From Oscillospiraceae bacterium (GTDB lineage: Bacteria; Bacillota; Clostridia; UBA1212), in NCBI GenBank assembly GCA_015069195.1, contig SVJA01000010.1, positions 1 to 64,000 on the forward strand: a stretch of DNA of 64,000 nt, written 5' to 3'. The position numbers were made by a program, and so were the translations under genes. Below are positions 8,027 through 17,232 of this stretch, one piece after another. Every line of letters starts with the position of its first letter. Positions within the stretch are counted from its first letter, which is position 1. The notes under the pieces were generated by a model. It was not told where the DNA came from and searched no databases. It was given only the letters and a program-made list of their open reading frames with translations.

Positions 8027-10027
8027 ATGGCATATAAAATTTTTGAATATGACTCATATTTAAAGCCGTACGAAGCAGATATAGAACTTCGTATGCAAAA
8101 CTATGCAAACAAAAAAGCGTCACTTCTTACCGATGCCAAAAATCTTAAAGACTTTGCAAACGGCCACGAATATTTCGGTTTTCACAAGGTCGGAAAAGGT
8201 TGGTATTACAGGGAATGGGCACCGGGCGCTGATATGGTTTTCATAATGGGGGATATGAACGGTTGGGATAAGACAAGCCTTCCGCTCAAAAACATCGGAA
8301 ACGGAGTTCATGAAATTCACCTTGAAGGAGAACATAATCTCTACCCCGGTTGTAAGGTAAAGACTGTCATCGGCAAAAACGGAGAACTTCTTGAAAGAAT
8401 TCCGTTATATGCCAAGCGCGTTATACAGGATCCTGTCACATATAATTGGTGTGCGGAAATAGTAGACAGCACTCCTTACAAGTGGAAAAAGAAAAAATTC
8501 AAGGCTGACAAAAAACTTTTCATCTATGAATGTCATATCGGTATGGCGCAAGAAAAAGGCGCTGTCAGCACGTATACGGAATTCAGAGACTATACCCTTC
8601 CACGCATAAAGGAGGCGGGCTATAATACCATTCAGATTATGGCTATTATGGAACATCCCTACTACGGTTCTTTCGGATATCAGGTTTCATCTTTTTTTGC
8701 AGCGTCATCACGCTACGGAACGCCGGATGAACTTAAAAGTCTTATCGATACTGCACATCAGATGGGTATCGCAGTACTCTTGGATGTAGTTCACTCGCAT
8801 GCCGTAAAAAATACAGCAGAGGGTATAAATCAATTCGACGGAACCGATTACCAGTTCTTCCATGTAGGACCTCGTGGTGAACACCCAACTTGGGGTACAA
8901 AACTTTTCAATTATAACAAAAATGAAGTTATTCATTTTCTGCTTTCAAACTTAAAATTCTGGCTGGATGAGTATCATTTCGATGGTTTCAGATTCGACGG
9001 CGTAACTTCTATGCTATATCACGATCATGGTCTCGGAGTAGCATTCACAGACTACAGTAAATATTTCTCTATGAATACCGATACCGAAGCGGTCACTTAT
9101 TTGCAGCTTGCAAACGAACTTATTCGCGAGGTTAATCCCAATGCGGTTACAATTGCAGAGGATATGTCAGCTATGCCCGGTATGTGTCTTCCGATAGAAG
9201 ACGGTGGCATAGGTTTTGATTACAGACTTTCAATGGGTATTCCCGACCTATGGATCAAGCTCATAAAAGAAACTCCCGACGAATGTTGGAATATGTATCA
9301 TCTTTGGTACGAACTCACCGGCAGACGTCCGGGTGAAAAATACATAGGATATACCGAATCTCACGATCAGGCGCTTGTCGGTGACAAAACAATAATTTTC
9401 CGACTCTGCGACAGCGAAATGTATACTTCGATGTCAAAAGAATCACAAAGCTATATCATCGACCGTGGCATAGCTCTTCACAAAATGCTCAGACTTATAA
9501 CACTAAGCCTCGGCGGTGAAGGTTACTTAAACTTTATGGGCAACGAATTCGGTCATCCCGAATGGATAGATTTTCCGCGTGAAGGCAACGGTTGGAACCA
9601 CCACTACTGCCGCAGACAATGGCATCTTGCCGATGACAAGAATTTAAAATACGAATACTTATTAAACTTCGATAAGGCAATGCTTGAAATTGCAAAGAAG
9701 TACAAAATTTTTGACAAAACACCTGTTCAGCTTTATGTTGATCAGGACAAGCAAATTCTCATATATGAGCGAAACAATCTTGTGTTTGTATTCAATTTCA
9801 GCCCGTTCAATTCTTACGAATCGTACTTTGTTAAAGTTCCGAAAAAAGGCAACTACGAACCGATCCTCTCAACCGACCAATACTCTTTCGGCGGCTGGAA
9901 CAGAATTGAAATGCCGATGACTTACACGGCAACTCAAGAAAAAGGCAAAGATTGCGGTTTTAAAATGTATCTGCCTGCCAGAACAGCAGTTTGTATTGCT
10001 AAGGTTAATAAAATAAGCAAAAAATAA
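8027..10027 (+). CDS. glgB: 1,4-alpha-glucan branching enzyme (GH13_8, eukaryote-like type)
   Basis: A 666-residue enzyme that makes alpha-1,6 branches in glycogen. It has an N-terminal carbohydrate-binding module (WYYREWAPGAD, GDMNGW), a GH13 barrel and a C-terminal beta domain. The catalytic set is visible: nucleophile Asp in FRFDGVTS, acid/base Glu in IAEDMSAMPG, and the third acid in YTESHDQAL. The FDGVTSMLYHDHGLG stretch is typical of the GH13_8 subfamily found in eukaryotes and some Clostridia and Bacteroides, rather than the classical bacterial GH13_9. The start at ATG 8027 follows GAAAGAAGG at good spacing. No other glycogen gene is in the window, so it is transcribed alone. Confidence 0.95.
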   Translation: MAYKIFEYDSYLKPYEADIELRMQNYANKKASLLTDAKNLKDFANGHEYFGFHKVGKGWYYREWAPGADMVFIMGDMNGWDKTSLPLKNIGNGVHEIHLEGEHNLYPGCKVKTVIGKNGELLERIPLYAKRVIQDPVTYNWCAEIVDSTPYKWKKKKFKADKKLFIYECHIGMAQEKGAVSTYTEFRDYTLPRIKEAGYNTIQIMAIMEHPYYGSFGYQVSSFFAASSRYGTPDELKSLIDTAHQMGIAVLLDVVHSHAVKNTAEGINQFDGTDYQFFHVGPRGEHPTWGTKLFNYNKNEVIHFLLSNLKFWLDEYHFDGFRFDGVTSMLYHDHGLGVAFTDYSKYFSMNTDTEAVTYLQLANELIREVNPNAVTIAEDMSAMPGMCLPIEDGGIGFDYRLSMGIPDLWIKLIKETPDECWNMYHLWYELTGRRPGEKYIGYTESHDQALVGDKTIIFRLCDSEMYTSMSKESQSYIIDRGIALHKMLRLITLSLGGEGYLNFMGNEFGHPEWIDFPREGNGWNHHYCRRQWHLADDKNLKYEYLLNFDKAMLEIAKKYKIFDKTPVQLYVDQDKQILIYERNNLVFVFNFSPFNSYESYFVKVPKKGNYEPILSTDQYSFGGWNRIEMPMTYTATQEKGKDCGFKMYLPARTAVCIAKVNKISKK

Positions 10028-10079
10028 ACCGCTTCGCTGATTTGTAAAAAGGATTTAATATGTTAGCTGGCTGAAAAGA

Positions 10080-10118
10080 GGCTGTAAAAGAACACAAGTT
10101 CTTTTACAGCCCTCTGTT
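10080..10118 (+). terminator. Terminator after glgB
   Basis: GGCTGTAAAAGAAC pairs perfectly with its complement across a 4-base loop (10080-10111), followed by a pyrimidine-rich tail. It lies just after the glgB stop. Confidence 0.8.
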
Positions 10119-10129
10119 TATAGAAACGA

Positions 10130-10196
10130 AAAAAATCTTCCGTCATCTTATAGAAATCGATTTCGGGCGATTTCTAAAGGTGACGAAAGATTTTTT
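10130..10196. terminator. Long convergent terminator hairpin between glgB and spoIID
   Basis: An imperfect inverted repeat of about 29 bases per arm (10130-10159 with 10168-10196) starts with AAAAAATCTT and ends with its complement. Leftward spoIID transcripts end in T-rich sequence here, and rightward ones do as well. Confidence 0.8.
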
Positions 10197-10198
10197 CA

Positions 10199-11287
10199 TC
10201 AAAAAGAAAACTCACTGCAATCAACAATCGAAACACCCTGATAGTAGTGCAACAGTATTTCATCATACAAACTTCCCGAAGCTGCCATCACTCCTGCACC
10301 CCATTGGCTCATTCCGACACCGTGACCCGAACCAAAAACGACCACAATAATTTCACCGTATGCTGATTGGCGGAAGATAAAATTTGTTGAGCGAAGACCG
10401 AGGCAAGTACGAAGCTCCGTTCCTTTGAATCCCACTCCGCCTATTGTTATATTTTTAACTCTGCCGCTTTCACTTTTTTCGCAGTTTTCTATACTTTCAT
10501 ATATATCAGATGCCTCAATTTCAATTTCAGGTTTGAATGATTTTAGTTTTTCTTTAAACTCCTCCGGAGTAAATGTTTCGACCGTGCAATACGAATCAGA
10601 AGTTATGTCGCCTACACTCGGAACACTCTGCAAATATTCAATAGCATCACTGTCCCAGACATCCTCGATGCTTTCAGTGTAGCCACCGCCGTTTGAAAAA
10701 TAATATGCTTTGACGATTTCACCGTTATAGCTCATCACCTGACCTTTGGTGTCCTGCACGGCTTTCATCACTTTGTTATAATATTCATTTGCCTGTTTTT
10801 CCGGATAACTTGTAAAAATGGTATTGATATCCCGCCAAGCCTGGCAATGTGTATAGTCATCGCAAATCACCGCACCGTCTTTGTGACGCACATCTTCTGC
10901 TCCGCCGTTTAAAATTTTGTGCAAAGTATATGTTCTGGAGGCAACTGCCTGAGCCTTTATGGCTTCTACCCCGAAAGACAATCGCATCTCTCCGATTATT
11001 ACGCCCGCAATATATTCTTCAAGCAACATTTCCCGGGAAATATCCTCGCCCTTGAAATAAACTCTAATAATCGGCTCGTTTTTACCGCCGCTACTAAGTC
11101 CGGCATCTTCTATAGCTTTATCGATGCCCTCAGATCCTATCGACAACTGACCAATATCTGTCTGAGCATTTGATACGATCTCGTATTTTTTACCGATCCC
11201 GGTTGTTATTACCGTTGCCAATATCGTCGCCGGTAAAAGTATAAATGCAAACAAGAAACACACAAGGTAAACAGTCATTCTTTTCAT
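10199..11287 (-). CDS. spoIID: Stage II sporulation protein D (SpoIID/LytB)
   Basis: A 362-residue protein with one N-terminal membrane anchor (residues ~4-26) and an extracellular SpoIID domain. SpoIID is a lytic transglycosylase that degrades peptidoglycan during forespore engulfment, with SpoIIM and SpoIIP. Family motifs are seen: EEYIAGVIIGEM with the catalytic Glu, AIKAQAVASRTY, YYFSNGGGYTES, and C-terminal GSGHGVGMSQWGA. Length fits. ATG 11287 follows GGAGG at 10 bases. No spoIIIA or other sporulation genes adjoin it. Its presence implies a spore-forming lineage, although SpoIID-like proteins also occur in some non-spore-formers. Confidence 0.92.
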   Translation of the reverse strand: MKRMTVYLVCFLFAFILLPATILATVITTGIGKKYEIVSNAQTDIGQLSIGSEGIDKAIEDAGLSSGGKNEPIIRVYFKGEDISREMLLEEYIAGVIIGEMRLSFGVEAIKAQAVASRTYTLHKILNGGAEDVRHKDGAVICDDYTHCQAWRDINTIFTSYPEKQANEYYNKVMKAVQDTKGQVMSYNGEIVKAYYFSNGGGYTESIEDVWDSDAIEYLQSVPSVGDITSDSYCTVETFTPEEFKEKLKSFKPEIEIEASDIYESIENCEKSESGRVKNITIGGVGFKGTELRTCLGLRSTNFIFRQSAYGEIIVVVFGSGHGVGMSQWGAGVMAASGSLYDEILLHYYQGVSIVDCSEFSF

Positions 11288-11362
11288 TTTAAGTACACCT
11301 CCGAATTTTTCTTATGTTCATAAGATTTATATGCGGAGTCTACCCATTATAGGAGTTTTATA

Positions 11363-11560
11363 AACAAAAAAGTACACCATCTTTTAAAATCCTGGTTTGG
11401 CTTACGCCAAAAAGGATTTTAAAAGATGGTGTACTTTTTTGTTGCTTTATTCAGGTTTGGCTTACGCCAAAAAGGATTTTAAAAGATGGCGTACTTTTTG
11501 TTGTTATATTCAGGTTTGACTTATACTATAAATGATTATAAAAGAAGAGCGGTTTCGCGG
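11363..11560. repeat. Long hairpin with conserved core plus tandem partial copies
   Basis: Arms 11363-11392 and 11414-11443 are perfectly complementary over 30 bases. The 21 bases between them (11393-11413) contain a small inner hairpin, TTTGGC-TTAC-GCCAAA. The core plus right arm is then repeated about 60 bases on (11454-11503), almost identical, and again in degraded form (11513-11560). The element lies between the 3' end of the GH2-like gene and spoIID, so it may terminate leftward transcription; T runs flank both arms. The same core with a different stem recurs at 17233-17309. Confidence 0.85.
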
Positions 11561-11593
11561 AAAGGAAATACTTTCTTCTCTCAAGAATTCAAT

Positions 11594-13417
11594 TTATAGC
11601 ATTACAAAAGGAATTATCCTGGCTTCGCGTATTATATCTTCGTTCTCATAGAAAACAGCTTTGATAACAAAAGATGTCGCTATCATTTGGTTTTCATCAG
11701 GACTTATCAAAAGTGTAATCCCCGGCGAAATATTTTTTGTTTTTGTCGCTCCGCTCATCATCACATCAATTTTCGGCATCCCCTTAATAAACAGTCCGGG
11801 AACACGCTCACCGTACGAATATACCCAACGATTTTTTTTAAATTCTTCTCCTGAATAAGAAGCACTGTCATAGACACCGGCTCGGCTAACTCCTGAAACA
11901 GAAGCCTCGCCGTATACTTTGGTCTGTAAAAGAGTATCCGAAACAGGCAAAGAAAACATAATCGGATTTCCCTCAAAAATTGTCGCATCCTCGGTTATTC
12001 CGCTTACGGAAATACTTATCTCGCCGTCAGAGTACAAAATCGACAAAACGGACAAAGAAACCTCTCCTGCATCATTTTTTAGCGAATACAACGAAGACAC
12101 TCCTATGTGGTGTAAATCGCGGCTCATAACCATGCTGCGAATATGCTCTGCAGGAACTCCGCCGAATGTTATCACACTGTCTCCGTACAAAACATCGCAA
12201 TCTTCTTTCGTGATCTTCTCAAAGCAACCTTTTTCAAGATTGAAAACATTTTCAAAATTCACGCCTGACACACAAACCGTTCCGTTTGATACATCACACT
12301 TAAAAAATGCAGGCATATCAGCAGAAAGAGTTCTCTCGCAAGCAGTCTGTCTTACCGGTAATTTAAACTGACCGATAAACTCACCGTTTACTTTAAAATC
12401 AATAAAATATTCATAGAAAGAAAGTGACGGCGCATTGTGATTAATCATCACCCGGCAGACGTTTCCGCTTGCAAAACTAAGCGGACTTTCACCGTTTTGT
12501 AAGCTTCCGTTCTCTGCAAAAATATCGTATGACAAAGTTGCATTTTTACACTCGCTCAAAGTCATAACATCGAATATGCCCTGTTCAATATCCACCGCAT
12601 CTATCGTAAACTCTCTCGCACTGCCTGTATCATAGTCAGATATGTTTTCACCAATCGGCAAATCTGGTCTTACATGTAAATCCGTAGCTATCGGAATAAC
12701 TTCCTCTCCGCACACCAAAAGTATTAGTCTTACTTTGGTGGGAACGTCACATTTTATTTTACCCTCCCCTGCAATTTCCTTTTCGCAGGTTGCGACAAGA
12801 TTCAGTTCTTCGTCATATACTTCTGCCATAACCTTTGCAGGAATTCTTCTGCTCATATAAATATCCAAATTAACAGAATTATCATTAATTTGGCAAGAAT
12901 AATCCCGTATATGAACAAACTTCCTGGCTATTATGCTTGCCTTACACATAATGGGAAGCTCGTCCGGATTTATTTCCTCGGAAATAATTACTATCTCATT
13001 ATCAATCTCAAAATTCACGTGTGCCGTAATTTCAGTTTCGATATAGTCAATATCACCGTCAAAGCAGAAACTTACAAGCGAACCATTTATATATACCGTC
13101 GTTTTAGGTGAAATATTGTCGATAACAAGATAAAGGCGAAGACCTTTCATATTTTGCGCCAACTTGAATTTTCTTCTGACTGCACACGAATTCTCTTTAA
13201 TGATTTTTTCCCACGCACCGTCAAGTCCTCTGTATAGAAGACCCTTGTCACAACCGCCGCCGATAGCTTCGCAACGACAACTGTAGGGAATGTACTTTGT
13301 ACGACGATTTTCGACATTAAAAGTTTTGCCCTCGAACAAAACGTCCGAAGGCATACCTTTCTCTAATAATGAACTTATTCCATGATATCTTTCAAAAAAC
13401 TTTATTTTGGCTTCCAT
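11594..13417 (-). CDS. GH2 beta-galactosidase-like protein lacking the catalytic barrel
   Basis: A 607-residue protein with no signal peptide. ATG 13417 is chosen because the in-frame GTG three codons earlier lies inside the GGAGG site. Residues ~35-165 resemble the GH2 N-terminal jelly roll (CAVRRKFKL, VYINGSLVSFCFDGD, EIDNEIVII), and ~170-260 an Ig-like domain. From ~270 the sequence looks like the post-barrel domains: an Ig-like sheet (FYEYFIDFKVNG) then a beta-galactosidase small-chain-like sandwich (VSGVNFENVFNLEKGCFEKI, GDSVITFGGVPAEH). The TIM barrel with both catalytic glutamates, normally between them, is absent with no frameshift. The similarity is by eye. It could be a binding or scaffold protein, or an unrelated beta-sandwich protein. 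Confidence 0.5.
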   Translation of the reverse strand: MEAKIKFFERYHGISSLLEKGMPSDVLFEGKTFNVENRRTKYIPYSCRCEAIGGGCDKGLLYRGLDGAWEKIIKENSCAVRRKFKLAQNMKGLRLYLVIDNISPKTTVYINGSLVSFCFDGDIDYIETEITAHVNFEIDNEIVIISEEINPDELPIMCKASIIARKFVHIRDYSCQINDNSVNLDIYMSRRIPAKVMAEVYDEELNLVATCEKEIAGEGKIKCDVPTKVRLILLVCGEEVIPIATDLHVRPDLPIGENISDYDTGSAREFTIDAVDIEQGIFDVMTLSECKNATLSYDIFAENGSLQNGESPLSFASGNVCRVMINHNAPSLSFYEYFIDFKVNGEFIGQFKLPVRQTACERTLSADMPAFFKCDVSNGTVCVSGVNFENVFNLEKGCFEKITKEDCDVLYGDSVITFGGVPAEHIRSMVMSRDLHHIGVSSLYSLKNDAGEVSLSVLSILYSDGEISISVSGITEDATIFEGNPIMFSLPVSDTLLQTKVYGEASVSGVSRAGVYDSASYSGEEFKKNRWVYSYGERVPGLFIKGMPKIDVMMSGATKTKNISPGITLLISPDENQMIATSFVIKAVFYENEDIIREARIIPFVML

Positions 13418-13469
13418 AAAAGCCACCTCCGAAATTTTTCAGATAACAATTTAATTCATCAAATGCTCA

Positions 13470-15530
13470 TCAGTTTCCGTTATACATAACATGTGATGAA
13501 GACATCGCTCCCGTAGTTCCGCTCACGGTTATCAATCTTCCGCCAAGTGAATCGGAACGGCTTTCATCGTATGTGCCGGTCTTTACACCGTATGCACAGT
13601 ATATACTTGTACCGGAATAAGTGTAGCTGTAATTTCTAGTGTGTGTATGTCCGAAAAATACACCTTTAAGATTTCTGCTGTTAGCCTTTGACATAAATGT
13701 AGCATCTATATTTGAGTTAGAAGAGTCAGTCTGTATATGAACAAACATCAATGACGGAACATAAGCACCGCCATTCTTAGTAGCCAAAGCGTCCATATTG
13801 TTTATAATAAGATTCTTTGCATCAGCCTGTATACCGTAACCGATATATACATGTTCAAAGTCAGGATTGGATGTACGGATACCGTCTCCTATATCTTCAC
13901 GAATAACTCTTGTGCCGTTTGTGTCACCCATATAAAGCATATACTTTATTTTGCCGTTTTGTCTGAGTGCAATATTGTAGTTACTGTTACCGGTAACCAT
14001 GCCGGGACGGAATATACAGTATTTTGAATTTATAAGCATCTTATTCTGAGCCAGAACACCTACTGCCGATTCGTTATCATGGTTTCCGTAAGTAGCAGCC
14101 CACGGAATTTCGAAAGAGTCTATATAGTCGATCAGGTCCTGAAAAGCAAGTCCTGTATCGTCTGTTTCACCGTAAATGTTGTCACCTGTAAGAACTATGA
14201 AATCAGGGTTTGTCTGTTCTATAGAATTCTTTATATATTTGTAGCACTGTTCGTATGCAGAATATTCAGGTGCATCAAAATGAGCATTTCTCATTTCAAG
14301 ATAACGCTGATTTGTTCTTATATAGTTCATAGCTTCGATCTGTGTATCGGTAAGCTGAAGAATTTTAATATCATTGGAGTGTGCAAAATCTATCGCAAAA
14401 TCAACACCGTTTTCTCCTAAGTATTTCACATTCGGCATATAATCTTTACCGAGTGTGTATCTTGAACCATCGACAACGACATTAAGAGTCGCCATAACAT
14501 CAAGAACAGTCACATTTTTCTTTGTAGCAGTAAGCAATGCTGCATCACAATTCACACCGGAAAGATCATCGTTGAGAAGTCCTGAATAAACAGCTGCAGC
14601 ATCTGATACATCTACACTGCCGTCAGCATTTACATCACCGCCGATTATGACATTGTATGTAAATCTGTCTGCAATAATTTTCATACCGGTTTTGAGAACT
14701 GTATTTGAAGCAACATTCGCACCTTCCGAATCAGTTACGGTAATGCTGCTCATACAAAGTGCCTCACATATATCCGCAGTAGCATTAGCAACAGTACTTC
14801 CGGGAACAAGCATAATAGCATCAGTATTTGTCTTATATCCGGAACCGATACTTATAACTTTTCCGCTTGCAAAATTTATATTTCCGTATTCACGAACGCC
14901 TGTAAACTTGAAGTCTACAATAACATTTATTGTGTTACCTACCGTATTTGAATTCGGAGCAACCTTAAATGAAATAGTCTGCGCAGCACCACCGTTTGTA
15001 ACTTCTTTTCTGATACCGTCAAGAGATATAGCATCAATCGCATAATAATTTCCGGGTGTGATATTTACCGTAACGGTAGAGTTTGTAGGGAATACTCCTG
15101 ATTTTCTGCCGTCTGAAAGCAAAACAGTACCACTGCCAAGCTCTGTATGACATATAACCGTCATCTCTGCAGCAGGAGGATTAACCGATACAAACGTAAC
15201 CTGTATAGCAGTATTTCCTGTAACCGTAAACTTAAATACCTGAACAGTAGCATTTTCATTTACTGCCTGTGATGCACCACCGATATTTACAGTCTGAATA
15301 TAATAACCCGCACTCGCCTCTACCTGAAAGTTCGCAATAGCACCAACCGGATATTGTATGGTAGCAACATCAGTGCCGGCAGTCTCTCCTCCGAAGTGAA
15401 TGATACCACCCTCATTGTGAGTAAGCGTAAGTGTAGCAACTTCCGCCGCCATAGCAGATATAGCAGATCCGCTAAAGAAAGTAAAAAGCGTCACAAGTGC
15501 AACAACGAGACAAATAATTCTTCTTCGCAT
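13470..15530 (-). CDS. Secreted metallophosphoesterase with internal dockerin-like module
   Basis: A 686-residue secreted protein. ATG 15530 is used; the upstream TTG lies within the GGAG region. A signal peptide covers residues 1 to ~28 (ending SAMAAEV). Beta-rich repeats with Thr/Val fill ~30-290. A dockerin-like stretch at ~297-352 has one good calcium loop (DVNADGSVDVSD) and a second half without the calcium ligands. A calcineurin-type phosphoesterase occupies ~385-680 with LQLTDTQ, VLTGDNIYG, YGNHDNE and FFGHTHTRNY as metal motifs; Gln replaces the usual His in the first. Purple-acid-phosphatase-like relatives share this TDTQ form. It probably acts on an external phosphoester. It is convergent in order with the GH2-like gene, 52 bases apart on the same strand. 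Confidence 0.85.
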   Translation of the reverse strand: MRRRIICLVVALVTLFTFFSGSAISAMAAEVATLTLTHNEGGIIHFGGETAGTDVATIQYPVGAIANFQVEASAGYYIQTVNIGGASQAVNENATVQVFKFTVTGNTAIQVTFVSVNPPAAEMTVICHTELGSGTVLLSDGRKSGVFPTNSTVTVNITPGNYYAIDAISLDGIRKEVTNGGAAQTISFKVAPNSNTVGNTINVIVDFKFTGVREYGNINFASGKVISIGSGYKTNTDAIMLVPGSTVANATADICEALCMSSITVTDSEGANVASNTVLKTGMKIIADRFTYNVIIGGDVNADGSVDVSDAAAVYSGLLNDDLSGVNCDAALLTATKKNVTVLDVMATLNVVVDGSRYTLGKDYMPNVKYLGENGVDFAIDFAHSNDIKILQLTDTQIEAMNYIRTNQRYLEMRNAHFDAPEYSAYEQCYKYIKNSIEQTNPDFIVLTGDNIYGETDDTGLAFQDLIDYIDSFEIPWAATYGNHDNESAVGVLAQNKMLINSKYCIFRPGMVTGNSNYNIALRQNGKIKYMLYMGDTNGTRVIREDIGDGIRTSNPDFEHVYIGYGIQADAKNLIINNMDALATKNGGAYVPSLMFVHIQTDSSNSNIDATFMSKANSRNLKGVFFGHTHTRNYSYTYSGTSIYCAYGVKTGTYDESRSDSLGGRLITVSGTTGAMSSSHVMYNGN

Positions 15531-15572
15531 AAATATAAAATCTCCAATCAATACAAAACTGCAACCAGGATA

Positions 15573-16652
15573 TCATATTTTGTGTTCACTTTCAACTGTT
15601 GAACCGGACAAAGAAGCAATTTTAACAAAAAAGCAACATATGATTGCGTATGCAGGAACAGCAAGCAACATTCCTTTCAATCCAAAAAATTCGCCGCCGA
15701 CGAATACGGCAAGAATAGTTGCAACCGGATGAACGCCCAACTTACCTTCAATAATCTTAGGTGATATGAAATTGTTATCGATTTGCTGAACAGCCGTAAA
15801 CAAAAGTGCCGTAAGAAATGCCTTGAACGGGGATACGATAAATGCCGCTATAACAGCCGGTACCGCCCCGATAAAAGGTCCGAAGTACGGAATAAGATTT
15901 GATATTCCACCGATAATTCCGAAAAGTAAAGGATACGGCACTCCGATTGCCCATAATCCCAAACCTTCAAGAATTCCTATCACGAGTGCAATCAAAAGCT
16001 GTCCGCTTACAAACGATCTGAATATTTTCTCTATATCAAGGTATATTTCAATCAAAAATCCGCGCCACTTATAGGGAAAAAGAGCAAGCACCGTATTTCC
16101 CGCCTTTTCTTTGTCGCGCAATAGATAAAAGGTTATCACTGACGCAGTTACAGCATCGATAAACCCCACTGCAATACTTAATATATTTTTAGGTTTTGCT
16201 GCATCCGCGACATATGCACCAAGATTCTTTTCTATCGAAGAAACTATACCTGTGCCGTTTGCAAAATTCAGCGAAGAATAAATTTTATTTTTTATTAAAA
16301 CAAAATTTTCTTTAATCAAAGGAAGCTGCCTGAGAGCATCCGCCAAGTTCGCCTTTAACGACGGAATTATAAACATCACAATGCCGATGATTATCACTAT
16401 GGTTATCAAAAAGACAACCGCTATCGCTGCCGTCCTTTTTACGCGGCACTTTTTTTCCAATATATCAACGGCCGGTTCAAGTACAAAAAACATAATCACT
16501 CCGATAAAAAGCGGATTTATTACTCGAGCCAATCGATTGCGATAAATCAAAATAGTTGCTGCAATTATTATCACCGGCAATAAGTATAAAAAATTAAGCC
16601 ATGTCGCTTTTATTTTCGAACTTATCGAATTGTTTCTGTCCGAAATGTTCAT
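15573..16652 (-). CDS. AI-2E family permease
   Basis: A 359-residue integral membrane protein with about eight spans. The hydrophobic N-terminal pair (LNFLYLLPVIIIAATILI and VINPLFIGVIMFFVLEP), a soluble middle region and a C-terminal cluster with the family's PYPLLFGIIGGISNLIPYFG and QQIDNNFISPKI match the AI-2E transporter family (COG0628). Members include YtvI, linked to sporulation, and various exporters. The substrate cannot be assigned from sequence. The start follows a GGCGGTGG stretch, and it lies 26 bases downstream of the PRC-barrel gene, probably in one transcript. Confidence 0.9.
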   Translation of the reverse strand: MNISDRNNSISSKIKATWLNFLYLLPVIIIAATILIYRNRLARVINPLFIGVIMFFVLEPAVDILEKKCRVKRTAAIAVVFLITIVIIIGIVMFIIPSLKANLADALRQLPLIKENFVLIKNKIYSSLNFANGTGIVSSIEKNLGAYVADAAKPKNILSIAVGFIDAVTASVITFYLLRDKEKAGNTVLALFPYKWRGFLIEIYLDIEKIFRSFVSGQLLIALVIGILEGLGLWAIGVPYPLLFGIIGGISNLIPYFGPFIGAVPAVIAAFIVSPFKAFLTALLFTAVQQIDNNFISPKIIEGKLGVHPVATILAVFVGGEFFGLKGMLLAVPAYAIICCFFVKIASLSGSTVESEHKI

Positions 16653-16678
16653 ATATCCACCGCCCTGTCAGCAACCAT

Positions 16679-17173
16679 TCACTCTTTCCCTGCAATTATC
16701 CTTTCACGAAAAATTTCAAGGCCGTCACTGAAATAAATAACATTTCTTCCCTTAACTGCATCCTCTACAATACCCCGATAAAGTTCAAAGCCCTCGATAG
16801 TTCCTGTCTCCACATCAAACAACATATCACGGATCACTCCCAGACCTTTTCCGTCTCTTGACTCAACATTTTTTCCGATAAAAGTCGAATACCTGCAATT
16901 TTTCTTTATCCCGTCGTTTTTATCAAACTTCAATATGCTTTTATCACTGTAAATCACACAATTCTTACCGTTAATCTGCAATATTTCATCAAGAAGTATA
17001 ATTTTTTTCCTCAGCGAAATCCCGCTCTGTTCAAGTATAAATGCACAAATCTTATTTTCATTGTCATACAATGCATCGCCCACATACCCTACACGACTAT
17101 CATCCTTAAGGCACACCACCGGAACACCCTTTACACTCAATACACCGGTCAAACGACATCTACCCCTTTGCAT
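16679..17173 (-). CDS. PRC-barrel domain protein
   Basis: A protein of about 164 residues. Two PRC-barrel-like repeats are seen: one with SRVGYVGDALYDNENKICAF and one with GKGLGVIRDMLFDVETGTI. PRC barrels are small beta-barrels found in RimM, photosynthetic reaction-centre H subunits and many short bacterial proteins of unknown role, some tied to sporulation. The start is uncertain: ATG 17173 is listed, and an in-frame TTG at 17188 would add five residues. Neither has a strong ribosome site. It precedes the AI-2E permease in the same direction. Confidence 0.75.
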   Translation of the reverse strand: MQRGRCRLTGVLSVKGVPVVCLKDDSRVGYVGDALYDNENKICAFILEQSGISLRKKIILLDEILQINGKNCVIYSDKSILKFDKNDGIKKNCRYSTFIGKNVESRDGKGLGVIRDMLFDVETGTIEGFELYRGIVEDAVKGRNVIYFSDGLEIFRERIIAGKE

Positions 17174-17232
17174 ATTTATAGCAATCAATCTTTTATTGCA
17201 ATTTAGTTTTTGCAGGAAATAAGTTTTTTATG

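Noticed and set aside
11363-11443. The long hairpin as an ordinary IS end or MITE
   Set aside because: No target-site duplication or transposase is seen, and the second copy shares only the core, not the arms, so a classical MITE does not fit.
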